Shown in pieces: positions 34,684 through 43,767 of a stretch of 64,000 nucleotides of DNA. How positions within the stretch are numbered: position 1 is the stretch's first letter; every line of letters begins with the position of its first letter. The notes beneath the pieces are model-generated. The model saw only the letters and a program-made list of their open reading frames with translations. It made no database searches and had not been told where the DNA came from. The stretch covers positions 1 through 64,000 of the forward strand of contig JAZSFC010000022.1 in the NCBI GenBank assembly GCA_045531955.1, written 5' to 3'. This DNA comes from SIG299 sp045531955 (GTDB lineage Bacteria; Bacillota; Clostridia; Lachnospirales; Lachnospiraceae). The position numbers and the translations under genes are program-made.

Positions 34684-36585
34684 TTATTTCGCGTTACTTG
34701 CCGCAATCTTTACTTTACTCCAAAGATTACCCATTAACTTTTTTACTTCTTCATTAAATACGAACACTTCATCCAACGGATGATCTGTTCTTGGAATATA
34801 CGCATTGATACCTGCGTAGCTTCCTTCTTCCTCTTCGGAAGATAAATCTTCCTTAACCGCAAGGTTCGGAGAAGTATATCCTACCCAGTCAGAGTTAGCG
34901 TATGCCATATCATAGGAATTGACAAAATTCATGAATTCATGAGCCAGCTCATAGCTTTCTGCAGTGGTCGGGATTACCATGGAATCGTACCAACGGTTGG
35001 TTCCCTCTTCCGGCATGTAGAAGCCCATGTTTTCGTTTTCACTCATAATGTAGGTGGCGTCACCTGAGTAGCAAAGACCCAGAGCCTTTCTGCCCTGCGC
35101 CATGTTATCGATGATTTCGTCGGTAACAATTTCAGGGTCCATGGTGGTTACGCACTGTACCAGCCACTCATACGCTTCCTGCAGTTCTGCTTCATTCTCG
35201 GTATTCATGGAATAACCAAGATCCTTTAACGCCATCATGAAAGAGTCACGCTCGGAATCGTACAGGTAAATATCGCCCTTATACTTTTCATTCAAGAAAA
35301 TACCGTAGCCCTGCTCTTCCAGGTCTTCCGCGGAAACCTTGGTCTTATCATACACAATACCAACGGTACCCCAGAAGTAGGATACAGAATACTCGTTATC
35401 CGGGTCAAAGGCAGGACTAAGTACTGCTTCATCCAGCTCATCCCAAACCGTAATCAGGGACTTGTCTAACTTCTGTAAGTAACCCTCTTCCATGAGACGC
35501 TGAATCATATAGTCACTCGGAATGATGATATCGTAGGATTCCCCATTGGTAACCTTAATGTACGCCTGCTCATTGGAATCGAAATTCTCTACAATCACCG
35601 TACAGCCGGTCTGCTCCTCAAACAGCGGTACTATTTCCTCGCCCATATATTCACCCGGCAGGTAAATATATAAGGTCTGTCCGGAATACGGCAGGTCGGA
35701 ATTTACTTCCGGCTTCATAGCAAAAATAGCAATAATCCCTGCCACTACCACAGCACCAATCGTGCATGGGATGGCAATTTTTCTCTTGCTCATTTCTGCT
35801 TTCTTTGGGCGCTTTGCTGCAATAGCAGGCACCACATTGATAATCACGAGAGCAACCGTAATAATCACAACAACCAAGGTAGATACTGCATTGATACTTG
35901 GGTTTACACGTTTGCTCATGGTATAAACCATAATACTTAAGTTCTTCACACCACCGCCGGTAACAAAGTAAGAGATGATGAAATCATCTACCGACATGGT
36001 AAATGCAATCAACGCACCGGAAAAAATACCCGGTGTAATCTGCGGAACGATTACTTTGGTAAGTGCTACCCACGGAGTTGCACCAAGGTCCATGGCCGCA
36101 TCTGCCAGGTTCGGGTCCAAAGAACGTACCTTTGGCATAACAGAAAGCATTACGTACGGAATACAAAATGCAATATGGGCTAACAACATGGTTACATAGC
36201 CGCGCTCCACCTTAAAGGTAATAAACAGTAGCATAAAACCGATAGCAGTAACAATATCCGGATTCATAATCGGGAAATTATTAACCTGTTCTACCACATC
36301 GCGAACCACCTTTTTAGAACTGGAAAGTCCGATAGCAGCAATAGTACCTACTACAGTGGAAATCAGCGTTGCCAAAATCGCCACCGTAAAAGTGGTATAC
36401 AGGGCACTCATCATATCCCTGGATTCCAACATGTGCTGATACCAGCGCAGGGAGAATCCGGTAAATGTAGTTAAAGATTTTCCTTCATTGAAGGAGAAAA
36501 TAATCATGTACAAAATCGGCAGATAGAAAAACACGATTGCAAAAATCATGAGAATCTTGCCGAAAGGACGACTGCTTTTCTTCAT
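34684..36585 (-). CDS. potCD: polyamine ABC transporter, fused permease PotC and binding protein PotD
   Basis: 633 aa. Residues 1-265 are a six-helix permease with the EAA loop (ADAAMDLGATPWVALTKVIV, then PQITPGIFSGALI). A seventh membrane segment (IPCTIGAVVVAGIIAIFAMK) leads to an external PotD-like solute-binding domain (LYIYLPGEYMGEEIVPLFEE, YDIIIPSDYMIQRLMEEGYL, YFWGTVGIVYDKTKV). Spermidine/putrescine uptake is the known role of this family. A permease-tethered receptor replaces the usual separate lipoprotein. It begins 1 nt after the potB stop with GGAGG. Confidence 0.92.
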   Translation of the reverse strand: MKKSSRPFGKILMIFAIVFFYLPILYMIIFSFNEGKSLTTFTGFSLRWYQHMLESRDMMSALYTTFTVAILATLISTVVGTIAAIGLSSSKKVVRDVVEQVNNFPIMNPDIVTAIGFMLLFITFKVERGYVTMLLAHIAFCIPYVMLSVMPKVRSLDPNLADAAMDLGATPWVALTKVIVPQITPGIFSGALIAFTMSVDDFIISYFVTGGGVKNLSIMVYTMSKRVNPSINAVSTLVVVIITVALVIINVVPAIAAKRPKKAEMSKRKIAIPCTIGAVVVAGIIAIFAMKPEVNSDLPYSGQTLYIYLPGEYMGEEIVPLFEEQTGCTVIVENFDSNEQAYIKVTNGESYDIIIPSDYMIQRLMEEGYLQKLDKSLITVWDELDEAVLSPAFDPDNEYSVSYFWGTVGIVYDKTKVSAEDLEEQGYGIFLNEKYKGDIYLYDSERDSFMMALKDLGYSMNTENEAELQEAYEWLVQCVTTMDPEIVTDEIIDNMAQGRKALGLCYSGDATYIMSENENMGFYMPEEGTNRWYDSMVIPTTAESYELAHEFMNFVNSYDMAYANSDWVGYTSPNLAVKEDLSSEEEEGSYAGINAYIPRTDHPLDEVFVFNEEVKKLMGNLWSKVKIAASNAK

Positions 36586-36586
36586 A

Positions 36587-37426
36587 CTAGTTGTCCTCCT
36601 TTCCGCCCTGATTACGGGTTTCCAGTTTCTTTACAAGCATCATAAGAACCATCATAACAGCAGCCATAATCATGGAAATGGCACTACCGAAATTCCACTC
36701 ACCAACCGTAATAAACTGGTTTTCAATCAGGTTACCGATTAAGAAATACTGTCCGCCACCAAGAAGCTTTGGAATAAAGAACGCACTGATGGCCGGTAAA
36801 AATACTAAAGTAATACCGTTAATAACACCAGGTAACGATAATGGGAACGTTACCTTCCAGAAGGTTTGGAACGGTGTGGCACCAAGGTCTGCACTGGCAT
36901 TTAACAGATTCTGGTCCATCTTACAAAGAGAGGTGTTAATCTGCAGAATCATAAACGGCAGGAAGTTATATACCATACCGAGAAGCACTGCAAATTCCGT
37001 GTATAAAAGCTGTACTTCTTCTACACCGAACCAACCAAGAATCTGCGCAAACAGACCGCCATCGGAAAGAAGACCAATCCAGGCGTAGGTTCTGACCAGC
37101 ATGTTAATCCAGGTTGGGATGGTAATACAAAGCACCAGTATGTTCTGCCACTTTTCAGCACTGCGGGCAATGAAATACGCCAACGGATAGCCAAGAAGCA
37201 GACAAATGATTGTGGTTTTAACCGCAATGGTAAAAGAACGCCATAACACTAATAAAAAGTCCGGGTCGGAGAAGAACTTAATATAGTGGTCAAAGGTAAC
37301 AGCAAAGGAAATGATGGAGTTGCCGTGCTCGGTAAAGGAATACATCAAAATAAGGAGCATCGGCAGCACAATCATCAATGCCGCCCAAATAATATACGGA
37401 ACTGCTAACTGGGAAAACTTCTTCAT
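36587..37426 (-). CDS. potB: spermidine/putrescine ABC transporter permease
   Basis: 279 aa, six membrane segments, with the EAA motif LLNASADLGATPFQTFWKVT used to contact the ATPase. It pairs with the PotC half of the fusion to form the membrane channel. The stop codon of potA is directly adjacent (37427) and the stop of potB touches the potCD start, so the three genes form a tight operon in the order A-B-CD. Confidence 0.92.
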   Translation of the reverse strand: MKKFSQLAVPYIIWAALMIVLPMLLILMYSFTEHGNSIISFAVTFDHYIKFFSDPDFLLVLWRSFTIAVKTTIICLLLGYPLAYFIARSAEKWQNILVLCITIPTWINMLVRTYAWIGLLSDGGLFAQILGWFGVEEVQLLYTEFAVLLGMVYNFLPFMILQINTSLCKMDQNLLNASADLGATPFQTFWKVTFPLSLPGVINGITLVFLPAISAFFIPKLLGGGQYFLIGNLIENQFITVGEWNFGSAISMIMAAVMMVLMMLVKKLETRNQGGKEDN

Positions 37427-39004
37427 TTAAAAGTCCATCCTGGACATAACATGGATGTCCTCAGGGAAAAATGTCAGGCCGACCTCCTGACCAACCTCGG
37501 AGTAGTCCGTAGTATGAATCTTAAATTCGCGACCGGTGGTCCAGAAGGTAATCTTATACACACCTTCCTTTACGTTTTCCGGCTCGAAATCGTAATCTAC
37601 ACTGATGTCAATGCTCTGGTTTTCATCACTGAGCTTCCAGCCCTGCGCATTTGCCCAGGTCATAATATCTACATCCAGAGTCTGGGACTCACGGATTTCA
37701 TCAACGGTAGTGAAGAAATTGAAGGCCATGATTGCTTCGTTTGCCTTCTCATTCTTAACGAACGGCTGATTCACAACAAATACGGTCCGCTCTACTGCAG
37801 TGCCGTTTGCTGTGGAAAACACTACCGGATAGCTTCCAAGCTCCGGCTTAATATCATATTCAATGTTTGCAATGGAAATATACTCATCGTTCTCGGTACT
37901 CCATGCCATGGCATTGGAACGGGCAATAATTTCCTTGTCATCCAGCTTTTCAACATCTTCCAAATCCACATAGAAATTGCTGGCATTAATCTTTTCCTTA
38001 CCATTTTCACTGGTTACTTCATGGGTGCGGATAACACGCATGTCCACAGTTACACTGGTACCCGGAACGGTTTCTACCATAATCTCATAGTGTACGCCCT
38101 TAAACAGGGTGCTGAGTACTTCACCGGTCATCTTGCCTTTTTCTACCGGCACAATATCAATATCCTCCGGACGGATTACTACATCCACCGGCTCATTTTT
38201 CTTAAATCCATAGTCAACACAGTCGAAAGTAATATCGTCGAAACGCACCTTGTAGTCGTCAAGCATGGTTGCAGGCAGAATATTACTTTCACCAATAAAG
38301 TTAGCAACAAAACGGTTGGCAGGCTCGTTATAAATATCCTCCGGTGTACCAATCTGCTGGATTTCACCGCCGTTCATAACCACAATCTTATCCGACATGG
38401 TAAGGGCTTCTTCCTGGTCATGGGTAACAAAAATAAAGGTAATTCCTACTTCCTGCTGGATACGCTTTAACTCGTACTGCATCTCCTTACGAAGCTTTAA
38501 GTCAAGGGCAGCCAAAGGCTCGTCAAGTAACAGCACCTTCGGTTCATTAACAAGAGCTCTTGCAATGGCAACTCTCTGCTGCTGACCACCGGAAAGCAGG
38601 GTTGTATTCTTATTTTCATAACCCTCCAGGCCAATGAGCTTTAACATCTTCATAACTTTCTGCTCAATAACATCCTTACTCATCTTCTTAAGCTTCAGAC
38701 CGAAGGCAATGTTTTCATATACACTTAAATGCGGGAACAGGGCATACTTCTGGAATACAGTATTCAGTTCGCGCTCATATGCCGGTTTATGGCTGATTTC
38801 TTCTCCATTGAAGATAATATTTCCTTCATCTGCCTCTAAAAATCCACCTAATATTCGAAGGAGCGTGGTCTTACCACAACCACTGGGACCAAGCAAGGTC
38901 ACAAATTCATTTTCATAAATATCCAGATTGATACCCTTTAAGGTAATCTGCTTGTCAAAACTTTTCGTAATGTTACGAAATTCAATCAATTTCTTTCGTT
39001 CCAT
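37427..39004 (-). CDS. potA: spermidine/putrescine ABC transporter ATPase with enlarged TOBE region
   Basis: 525 aa, against about 350-380 for typical PotA. The ATPase part is normal: Walker A LLGPSGCGKTT, signature LLSGGQQQRVAIARAL, Walker B VLLLDEPLAALD and the H-loop FVTHDQEE. The TOBE_2 region begins with VVIRPEDIDIVPVEKGKMTG. It is interrupted after about residue 350 by about 130 residues with beta-rich, Ig-like character (YDIKPELGSYPVVFSTANGT). It resumes with EVGLTFFPEDIHVM at the end. The start at 39004 follows AAGGAGG; a longer in-frame start would add seven residues. Confidence 0.9.
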   Translation of the reverse strand: MERKKLIEFRNITKSFDKQITLKGINLDIYENEFVTLLGPSGCGKTTLLRILGGFLEADEGNIIFNGEEISHKPAYERELNTVFQKYALFPHLSVYENIAFGLKLKKMSKDVIEQKVMKMLKLIGLEGYENKNTTLLSGGQQQRVAIARALVNEPKVLLLDEPLAALDLKLRKEMQYELKRIQQEVGITFIFVTHDQEEALTMSDKIVVMNGGEIQQIGTPEDIYNEPANRFVANFIGESNILPATMLDDYKVRFDDITFDCVDYGFKKNEPVDVVIRPEDIDIVPVEKGKMTGEVLSTLFKGVHYEIMVETVPGTSVTVDMRVIRTHEVTSENGKEKINASNFYVDLEDVEKLDDKEIIARSNAMAWSTENDEYISIANIEYDIKPELGSYPVVFSTANGTAVERTVFVVNQPFVKNEKANEAIMAFNFFTTVDEIRESQTLDVDIMTWANAQGWKLSDENQSIDISVDYDFEPENVKEGVYKITFWTTGREFKIHTTDYSEVGQEVGLTFFPEDIHVMSRMDF

Positions 39005-39180
39005 GTCAAGCCTCCTTGTTTTCACGGAGTGAAAATGCGAGCTCTGCGCGAGCAGAGGTTTTTCCTCCTGGGTTTTCGGGGGATTATTTCCCGTAATTCT
39101 ACAAATCGACGCTTTACTGCAATAAAACAGTAAACAAGATAATTATACATGGTTTTGGGGAGAAATCAATATATTTTTTA

Positions 39181-39220
39181 CGAAAGAAAGCCGCAAACTA
39201 CAGCAAAGTGTAATTTGCGG
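39181..39220 (-). terminator. terminator of the unknown operon
   Basis: Minus strand CCGCAAATTACAC pairs with GTAGTTTGCGG and is followed by CTTTCTTTCG, 27 nt after the stop of the last gene. Confidence 0.75.
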
Positions 39221-39246
39221 GTCTCTTTTGCATCTGATTAATATTT

Positions 39247-39828
39247 TCATACTGTACTTAATAAATTGTGCTGTGTTTCCTGCCTCTTTTTCGCTGTTTC
39301 CAATTGAAACTCTAATTTTTCCTCCTGCCACCATTCCAAGTTGTAATCTTTTTCTTCCATCAAAACACAGCTATCCCGTTCCAACAATTCCTTACCTTGT
39401 AAGAATATGCTTTTCCCACAGCGCAATAGTTCCTCTGTCTCGTTACTCATTTTCAAACAAGAAACAATTTTATCTGCCGTATTACATAGGATGTGCAAGG
39501 TTTCCAAATAGGTATCCCATAGCCTTCTTCTCTTGTCAATGGCAAACAACATACGTTCCAGCCTTTCGTTTACATACGCAAAACCGGCTAAGTTAAACTC
39601 ATACTTCAGTTTAAATTCCTCCATATATATTATCTTAATATCCGAAACTTTTTCTTTTCTATCAAAAACTCCCGGTATCTCTTGTAAAATAAGAAGTAAG
39701 CCTCTCATTTTTTCTTGCTGAATTATCGTTTGCCGTATGATACAATTTAATTTCCCGACTTCTTTTTCGATTTTACTTACCTTCTCTTTTAGCAGGGGAT
39801 TTATAATCTGGTAACTCTTTGTGCTCAT
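39247..39828 (-). CDS. helical protein of unknown function, last gene of the duplicated-module operon
   Basis: 193 aa, predominantly helical and charged (NPLLKEKVSKIEKEVGKLNC, RRRLWDTYLETLHILCNTAD). There is no signal peptide, membrane segment or enzyme motif. The start at 39828 is 2 bp past the previous stop with GGGAGG upstream. It shares with the two larger neighbours a coiled-coil N-terminus and similar size class, and may be a more distant relative. The function is unknown. Confidence 0.7.
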   Translation of the reverse strand: MSTKSYQIINPLLKEKVSKIEKEVGKLNCIIRQTIIQQEKMRGLLLILQEIPGVFDRKEKVSDIKIIYMEEFKLKYEFNLAGFAYVNERLERMLFAIDKRRRLWDTYLETLHILCNTADKIVSCLKMSNETEELLRCGKSIFLQGKELLERDSCVLMEEKDYNLEWWQEEKLEFQLETAKKRQETQHNLLSTV

Positions 39829-39830
39829 AA

Positions 39831-40598
39831 CTAATCCTCCCATGCATAGATAAACTCATCATATAACTCATCCTTTGTAAAGAGTGACGGGTTCATTTTC
39901 TCCGTTGGTTCTTTCACTGGGAGAATAGCCACAGCCTCAAGCTTTCCTCGTTCGCAAAGAAGCCGATTCAGTATTTGTAATAACTCTATTCTGTCAAACT
40001 TTGTGTTTTCCTCAGGCTTTTTTTGAAGCAACGGTGCGTACAGCAACTCATCCGATAATTTTTTTACTTGCATTATATGGTAAATGCATTTTTCAAAACG
40101 CTGTTCTGTAGGCCCACCGAAACCACTCACCGCAGGAGTGTACGTTACCTCCATCTCCTCCAGGAAAGAAGTATCCTTGCCCTCTTTATAGTATACTCCG
40201 AGGCCAACAGTCTCAAAATACGAAGATAATAATTCCCATGTAGCAAGGCATTCCCTGAAACTACGTTTCACTTCAATGAGACACCTGTAAAAGCAGTTCA
40301 TCAGTGACGCGTGATTACTAATCGATTCTATGTATTCCTCGTATCTGTCCAGCTCCTGTTCTCCAGGGACAAATAATGAAAGAGGTTCGAACGTGTTCTC
40401 TTTTATAACGATATGAACCGGTGTGATGTTAGAGCAACATGAACTAAGATATGACCTATATTTTTTCACGTAGCCGTACAACGTTTCTCTTAACTGACGG
40501 CAATTTGCAAACTGAATACTTACTTCATAACGTAGACGATTCGCTTTCTGAATCTCTCCGTTTAAAGATACCAACCTATCATTTTTTTCCACTTCCAT
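39831..40598 (-). CDS. unknown helical protein, large partner of module B
   Basis: 255 aa, soluble and mostly helical. It resembles the 261-aa protein encoded upstream: both have an N-terminal coiled coil, a FEPL segment (ENTFEPLSLFVPGEQE here), a middle stretch of aromatic-rich helices, and a motif CIYHIMQVKKLSDELLYAPL that aligns with CLYRILMSARELAASPLITK in the other. It lies 15 bp behind a 58-aa partner gene. I do not recognise the family. Confidence 0.72.
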   Translation of the reverse strand: MEVEKNDRLVSLNGEIQKANRLRYEVSIQFANCRQLRETLYGYVKKYRSYLSSCCSNITPVHIVIKENTFEPLSLFVPGEQELDRYEEYIESISNHASLMNCFYRCLIEVKRSFRECLATWELLSSYFETVGLGVYYKEGKDTSFLEEMEVTYTPAVSGFGGPTEQRFEKCIYHIMQVKKLSDELLYAPLLQKKPEENTKFDRIELLQILNRLLCERGKLEAVAILPVKEPTEKMNPSLFTKDELYDEFIYAWED

Positions 40599-40613
40599 AC
40601 CTTCCTCTCTTTC

Positions 40614-40790
40614 TTAACCCAGAAGGACTGCAGTATGACCGGTCCGTAAATCTTCAACACTTAATACTCTGCCATCAGGCCCATACTCCCAACAATACCG
40701 GAGCTCCTTGATAATAAACAGATGATTGTCACGTTCTTCCAGCCGAAAGTGTCCATGGTTACGGTTATTGATAATTTTCATTTTCTCCAT
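40614..40790 (-). CDS. 58-aa unknown protein, small partner of module B
   Basis: A short gene with TAAGGAGG before ATG. The protein starts MEKMKIINNRNHGHFRLEER and ends GRVLSVEDLRTGHTAVLLG. It aligns with the 60-aa protein at 41607-41789 (GHFRLEE against GHYSLLE, G(R/I)V-x-(S/C)-(V/I)-ED-x-(R/V)-TG). It is probably a small beta-rich domain. It sits between the two large paralogs in a tight operon. Confidence 0.75.
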   Translation of the reverse strand: MEKMKIINNRNHGHFRLEERDNHLFIIKELRYCWEYGPDGRVLSVEDLRTGHTAVLLG

Positions 40791-40801
40791 GTTGTTCCTC
40801 C

Positions 40802-41587
40802 TTATACTCCAAGCTGAGACAACGTTTCAAATAAATTAATATTCTCAGACTCCTTTGTTCCTTTTAGCTCTTCATAGCACAACGTCCTAAGCATAGAGCC
40901 ATCATTCCGTTCCTTTACAAATTTCGCATATATTCTCTTCATTTCCGCACAATCTTCTCTGGCAATGTTAATCGTCGGCTTTGTAATTAAGGGAGAGGCT
41001 GCCAGTTCTCTCGCAGACATCAGTATCCGGTACAAACAGGCCACATGCCGTTCGTGCTTCTGTTCTATAATGGGTTCGAATTTGGTATTTCTCAGTCCAT
41101 AATAGAACTGTACTTTCTCAAGATCAGACTGCCTTTGATAACAACGAAACAGAGAAACACACTCGTAATATGCATCCATGATGTCAAGTTCCGGGAAGGC
41201 AAGAGTCTCTACCGTCCATTTTGTCTCCTCCCAACAAAGAAAAGCCAGATTTACCAATGCCGCCTTTAATTTTAATGCCTCTTCCAGTTTTTCTGCTTCT
41301 TGCAAACAATCTGCCTCAGAGCCCCAACCATTGAATGTCAGAAATTCCAGCGGTTCAAATTCCATTCTAGGCAGCATTCTTTTTTCTTCCAATTCAAGAA
41401 TTTGCTCTGTATCCAGGTACTTTTTTAACTTCTCTTCCAACAGGTCAAGTTGGACAGCAACAGATTTACTGAGCTTGTTTGTTTCAGAAATTCGAGCATT
41501 TGTCTTTGCCAGAATGGTGTTCAATTCCCATACTTTCGTTTTCATATGCTCTGCATCGGCGGAATATGTTTTTCTTAAACTCTCCAT
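40802..41587 (-). CDS. unknown helical protein, large partner of module A
   Basis: 261 aa, soluble. The N-terminal 60 residues are a strong coiled coil (KVWELNTILAKTNARISETN, VAVQLDLLEEKLKKYLDTEQ). The rest is helical with FEPLEFLTFNGWG and RHVACLYRILMSARELAASP, both mirrored in the 255-aa paralog downstream. AAAGGAGG is present, though with longer spacing than usual. There is no recognisable catalytic motif. Confidence 0.72.
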   Translation of the reverse strand: MESLRKTYSADAEHMKTKVWELNTILAKTNARISETNKLSKSVAVQLDLLEEKLKKYLDTEQILELEEKRMLPRMEFEPLEFLTFNGWGSEADCLQEAEKLEEALKLKAALVNLAFLCWEETKWTVETLAFPELDIMDAYYECVSLFRCYQRQSDLEKVQFYYGLRNTKFEPIIEQKHERHVACLYRILMSARELAASPLITKPTINIAREDCAEMKRIYAKFVKERNDGSMLRTLCYEELKGTKESENINLFETLSQLGV

Positions 41588-41606
41588 GCTTTTTCTTAGC
41601 CTCCTT

Positions 41607-41789
41607 TTAATTATTTCTCATGTCAAATGTTCTCCCGGTCACTGCATCCTCTATACAAACGATGCCTTCTGTTGATAAAGTGAATCTAAATCTTAAATTT
41701 TTCTCCACCAATAAAGTGTTGCCATCATCTGAATTTTCCAACAGGGAGTAATGCCCTTCTGGGCGTGTGATAATTATCTTTTTGTTCAT
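41607..41789 (-). CDS. 60-aa unknown protein, small partner of module A
   Basis: It starts MNKKIIITRPEGHYSLLENS and ends VCIEDAVTGRTFDMRNN, preceded by AAAAGGAGGT. It is a paralog of the 58-aa protein at 40614-40790. With the 261-aa gene it forms the first small-plus-large pair of the operon. It has no signal peptide and no cysteines outside VCIED. Confidence 0.75.
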   Translation of the reverse strand: MNKKIIITRPEGHYSLLENSDDGNTLLVEKNLRFRFTLSTEGIVCIEDAVTGRTFDMRNN

Positions 41790-41805
41790 GAATTGTTACC
41801 TCCTT

Positions 41806-42102
41806 TTATTCCTCATATAAATAACCTCTGCCTTTACATTCGGGACAAAGAATAATACCTGTTCCTCCACAAGCATAGCAATCAAAATCTGCCCACTCCG
41901 GTCCCGGCCCCATATCGCCGGTGCAATCACACTCTACTTTTCCGCCAGTACACCACCAACAGGGAATAATCTGCTTCATATGGACGCCTTCTTCGTCTTC
42001 ATAATACAGGTCTTCATCATCCTCCATGTTATAACCAGCATATTCGTCTACCATTTCCTCTTCTTCACCTTCTTCATAAAAGTTTCTGATATTAATTCTC
42101 AT
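41806..42102 (-). CDS. small zinc-finger protein with DnaJ-type Cys motifs
   Basis: 98 aa. The first 45 residues are acidic (EEGEEEEMVDEYAGYNMEDD). The C-terminal half has CWWCTGGKVECDC and CYACGGTGIILCPECKGRGY, arranged like the CxxCxGxG repeats of the DnaJ central zinc domain, where they bind two zinc ions. There is no J-domain. It is the first gene of the duplicated-module operon (16 bp before the 60-aa gene), so it may be an adaptor or chaperone-like partner of those proteins. Confidence 0.75.
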   Translation of the reverse strand: MRINIRNFYEEGEEEEMVDEYAGYNMEDDEDLYYEDEEGVHMKQIIPCWWCTGGKVECDCTGDMGPGPEWADFDCYACGGTGIILCPECKGRGYLYEE

Positions 42103-42464
42103 AAAAAACCTCCTTTTATTTATAACACCTTACACTGTAGCTATATTATCAATTTTCGCTTCCTGCATCTTAAAAACTATGTAGAAAATCACCCACAACT
42201 AACAATGTTCATCCTCTTCTTTCAGTACTGCACTTAAGCAATCAATCCACTGTAATAGGTAATTGATATTTAACATCCTTTCTCTCTACAATTTATTGTA
42301 TACTTGAAGCTTACCATAAGCTTCAATATTTGTCAACTATTTTAACTTATATTCTGCTTACTTTGTTTGATTTACTTTCTTGGGTTACTTCTTTTAAGTT
42401 ACCAAATTTTTATTACCGTATTTCATTATTATATACGGTTCTCTTTTACGCACTTTCCATACAT

Positions 42465-42506
42465 AAAAAAGATGCATTTAGTTCAAACCACTAAATGCAT
42501 CTTTTT
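42465..42506. terminator. bidirectional terminator
   Basis: AAAAAGATGCATTTAG and CTAAATGCATCTTTTT form a 16-bp perfect stem, flanked by A- and T-runs. It lies 36 nt past the stop of the HTH gene. The rest of the 42103-42541 gap is AT-rich and shows no gene; it should hold the promoter of the module operon, but I see no convincing hexamer pair. Confidence 0.9.
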
Positions 42507-42541
42507 CTCTTGTTATTTTTTTAATTTTCTTTAGCTGAAAT

Positions 42542-43249
42542 CTATTTTGTTCTTAACAATATACTGTCTACCAGTTCTGATGTCCGGTTTGTCAGCTCTG
42601 CTTTCAACGTTCTAGTATGTTCTTCAAGTACCTCTCGTGCGATTTCATTTTTTATTTTTATAACATAATTTAATGGATAATTAAATTCTTCCGCTATTTT
42701 TTTCACACTCCAGTCTTTACTAAGTACCCTAATAATTTTCTCATCTCTTTCACTGGCAATTTTATCTTCTTCACTGTCGTCCTGTAATTCCTCCTGATAT
42801 CGCTTATACCATTCTCCTTGCTCGTAATCCGAGATTCCAAAGTCCAAACCGCCAATTATCTCCAACCGTTCTTTATCACGCTCTTCCTCATTCTCTTTTC
42901 TTGACTCATTATTTAAATGATCCATTAAAAGCATGAATTTATCCATAATTTCAGCCTGCTCTGCAACAGAAACATACATATAGCCATCAAACAATCGTAA
43001 AGCCTCTCGCAACGCCATTCTATTGTTTTTTTTGCTTTCATAATCCAAAAACTGACGAATTGCAATATAGAGCATAAGATTGATTTCTGCATCTTTAACA
43101 CCAGATTCATACTTACTAATACTCTGCTTTGTAATTCCGGCCACTTTTAGTCCAAATGTTTCACCACTGAGATTACACAACTTTCGAAACATCTCTAGAT
43201 AAGTCTGCAATAACAATCGTTCTTGCCTTATCAATTTATCCGTTCTCAC
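42542..43249 (-). CDS. HTH-domain DNA-binding protein
   Basis: About 235 aa from a GTG at 43249 with AGAGGT 6 bp upstream; an ATG at 43294 in the same frame is possible but lacks a ribosome binding site. An XRE-like HTH is seen near the N-terminus (GLKVAGITKQSISKYESGVK). A second HTH-like segment lies near the C-terminus (IIRVLSKDWSVKKIAEEFNY, then PLNYVIKIKNEI). It is soluble. The gene is upstream of and co-oriented with the duplicated-module operon, but a strong terminator lies between them. It could be that operon's regulator. Confidence 0.65.
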   Translation of the reverse strand: MRTDKLIRQERLLLQTYLEMFRKLCNLSGETFGLKVAGITKQSISKYESGVKDAEINLMLYIAIRQFLDYESKKNNRMALREALRLFDGYMYVSVAEQAEIMDKFMLLMDHLNNESRKENEEERDKERLEIIGGLDFGISDYEQGEWYKRYQEELQDDSEEDKIASERDEKIIRVLSKDWSVKKIAEEFNYPLNYVIKIKNEIAREVLEEHTRTLKAELTNRTSELVDSILLRTK

Positions 43250-43347
43250 TTTGATACCTCTTTTCACAAATTTAATTCCTGCTTTATTCACCATTTATCT
43301 CAAAAACAGTTGTATATTTATCCAATCAGTCTTTTCCATTCTGTCCA

Positions 43348-43767
43348 TTATCGTTCAGACGAAAACACAACTCCCAGACCTATAACTCCCAAAACACCCA
43401 AGCATAGACTGTATATCTTATTTTCTGTATCTTTTTTCATCATCATTTCCGTTAACTCCTGCATTTCTTCACGTATCTTTTGTTTTCTTCTCCATAGTCT
43501 TGTCTTGCTGAGTTCTCTTTCCAGATTGTCAATCCTTTTTAGGCAAATATCATAGCAATCACTATAGCTTCTTCTATTCTCAGCTAAAAACACTCTGAAT
43601 ATTTCCAAAATCAAACAAGGATTTTTATCTACAATTTCCTCACGCACTTCTTTATTCACTATAGGTAATAACTTCCCTACTTCGTCACTCTTACATGCTG
43701 GAATATTGTCCAACTCTGATACGCCCAATTTCTTACAAGCCTCTTCTTTTGTCAAATTTTTAGCCAT
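43348..43767 (-). CDS. small membrane-anchored coiled-coil protein, unknown
   Basis: 139 aa from the ATG at 43767 (AAAAGGAGG upstream). The N-terminal half includes KEEACKKLGVSELDNIPACK. The middle is a basic/acidic coiled coil (IDNLERELSKTRLWRRKQKI). A single C-terminal membrane segment (IYSLCLGVLGVIGLGVVFSS) ends the protein, suggesting tail anchoring. It probably shares a transcript with the HTH gene about 100 bp downstream. The family is not recognised. Confidence 0.65.
   Translation of the reverse strand: MAKNLTKEEACKKLGVSELDNIPACKSDEVGKLLPIVNKEVREEIVDKNPCLILEIFRVFLAENRRSYSDCYDICLKRIDNLERELSKTRLWRRKQKIREEMQELTEMMMKKDTENKIYSLCLGVLGVIGLGVVFSSER

Noticed and set aside
39005..39120. Riboswitch ahead of potA
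   Set aside because: Small hairpins (TTTTCACGGAGTGAAAA, CTCTGCGCGAGCAGAG) are present, but no known aptamer consensus or attenuator is visible.
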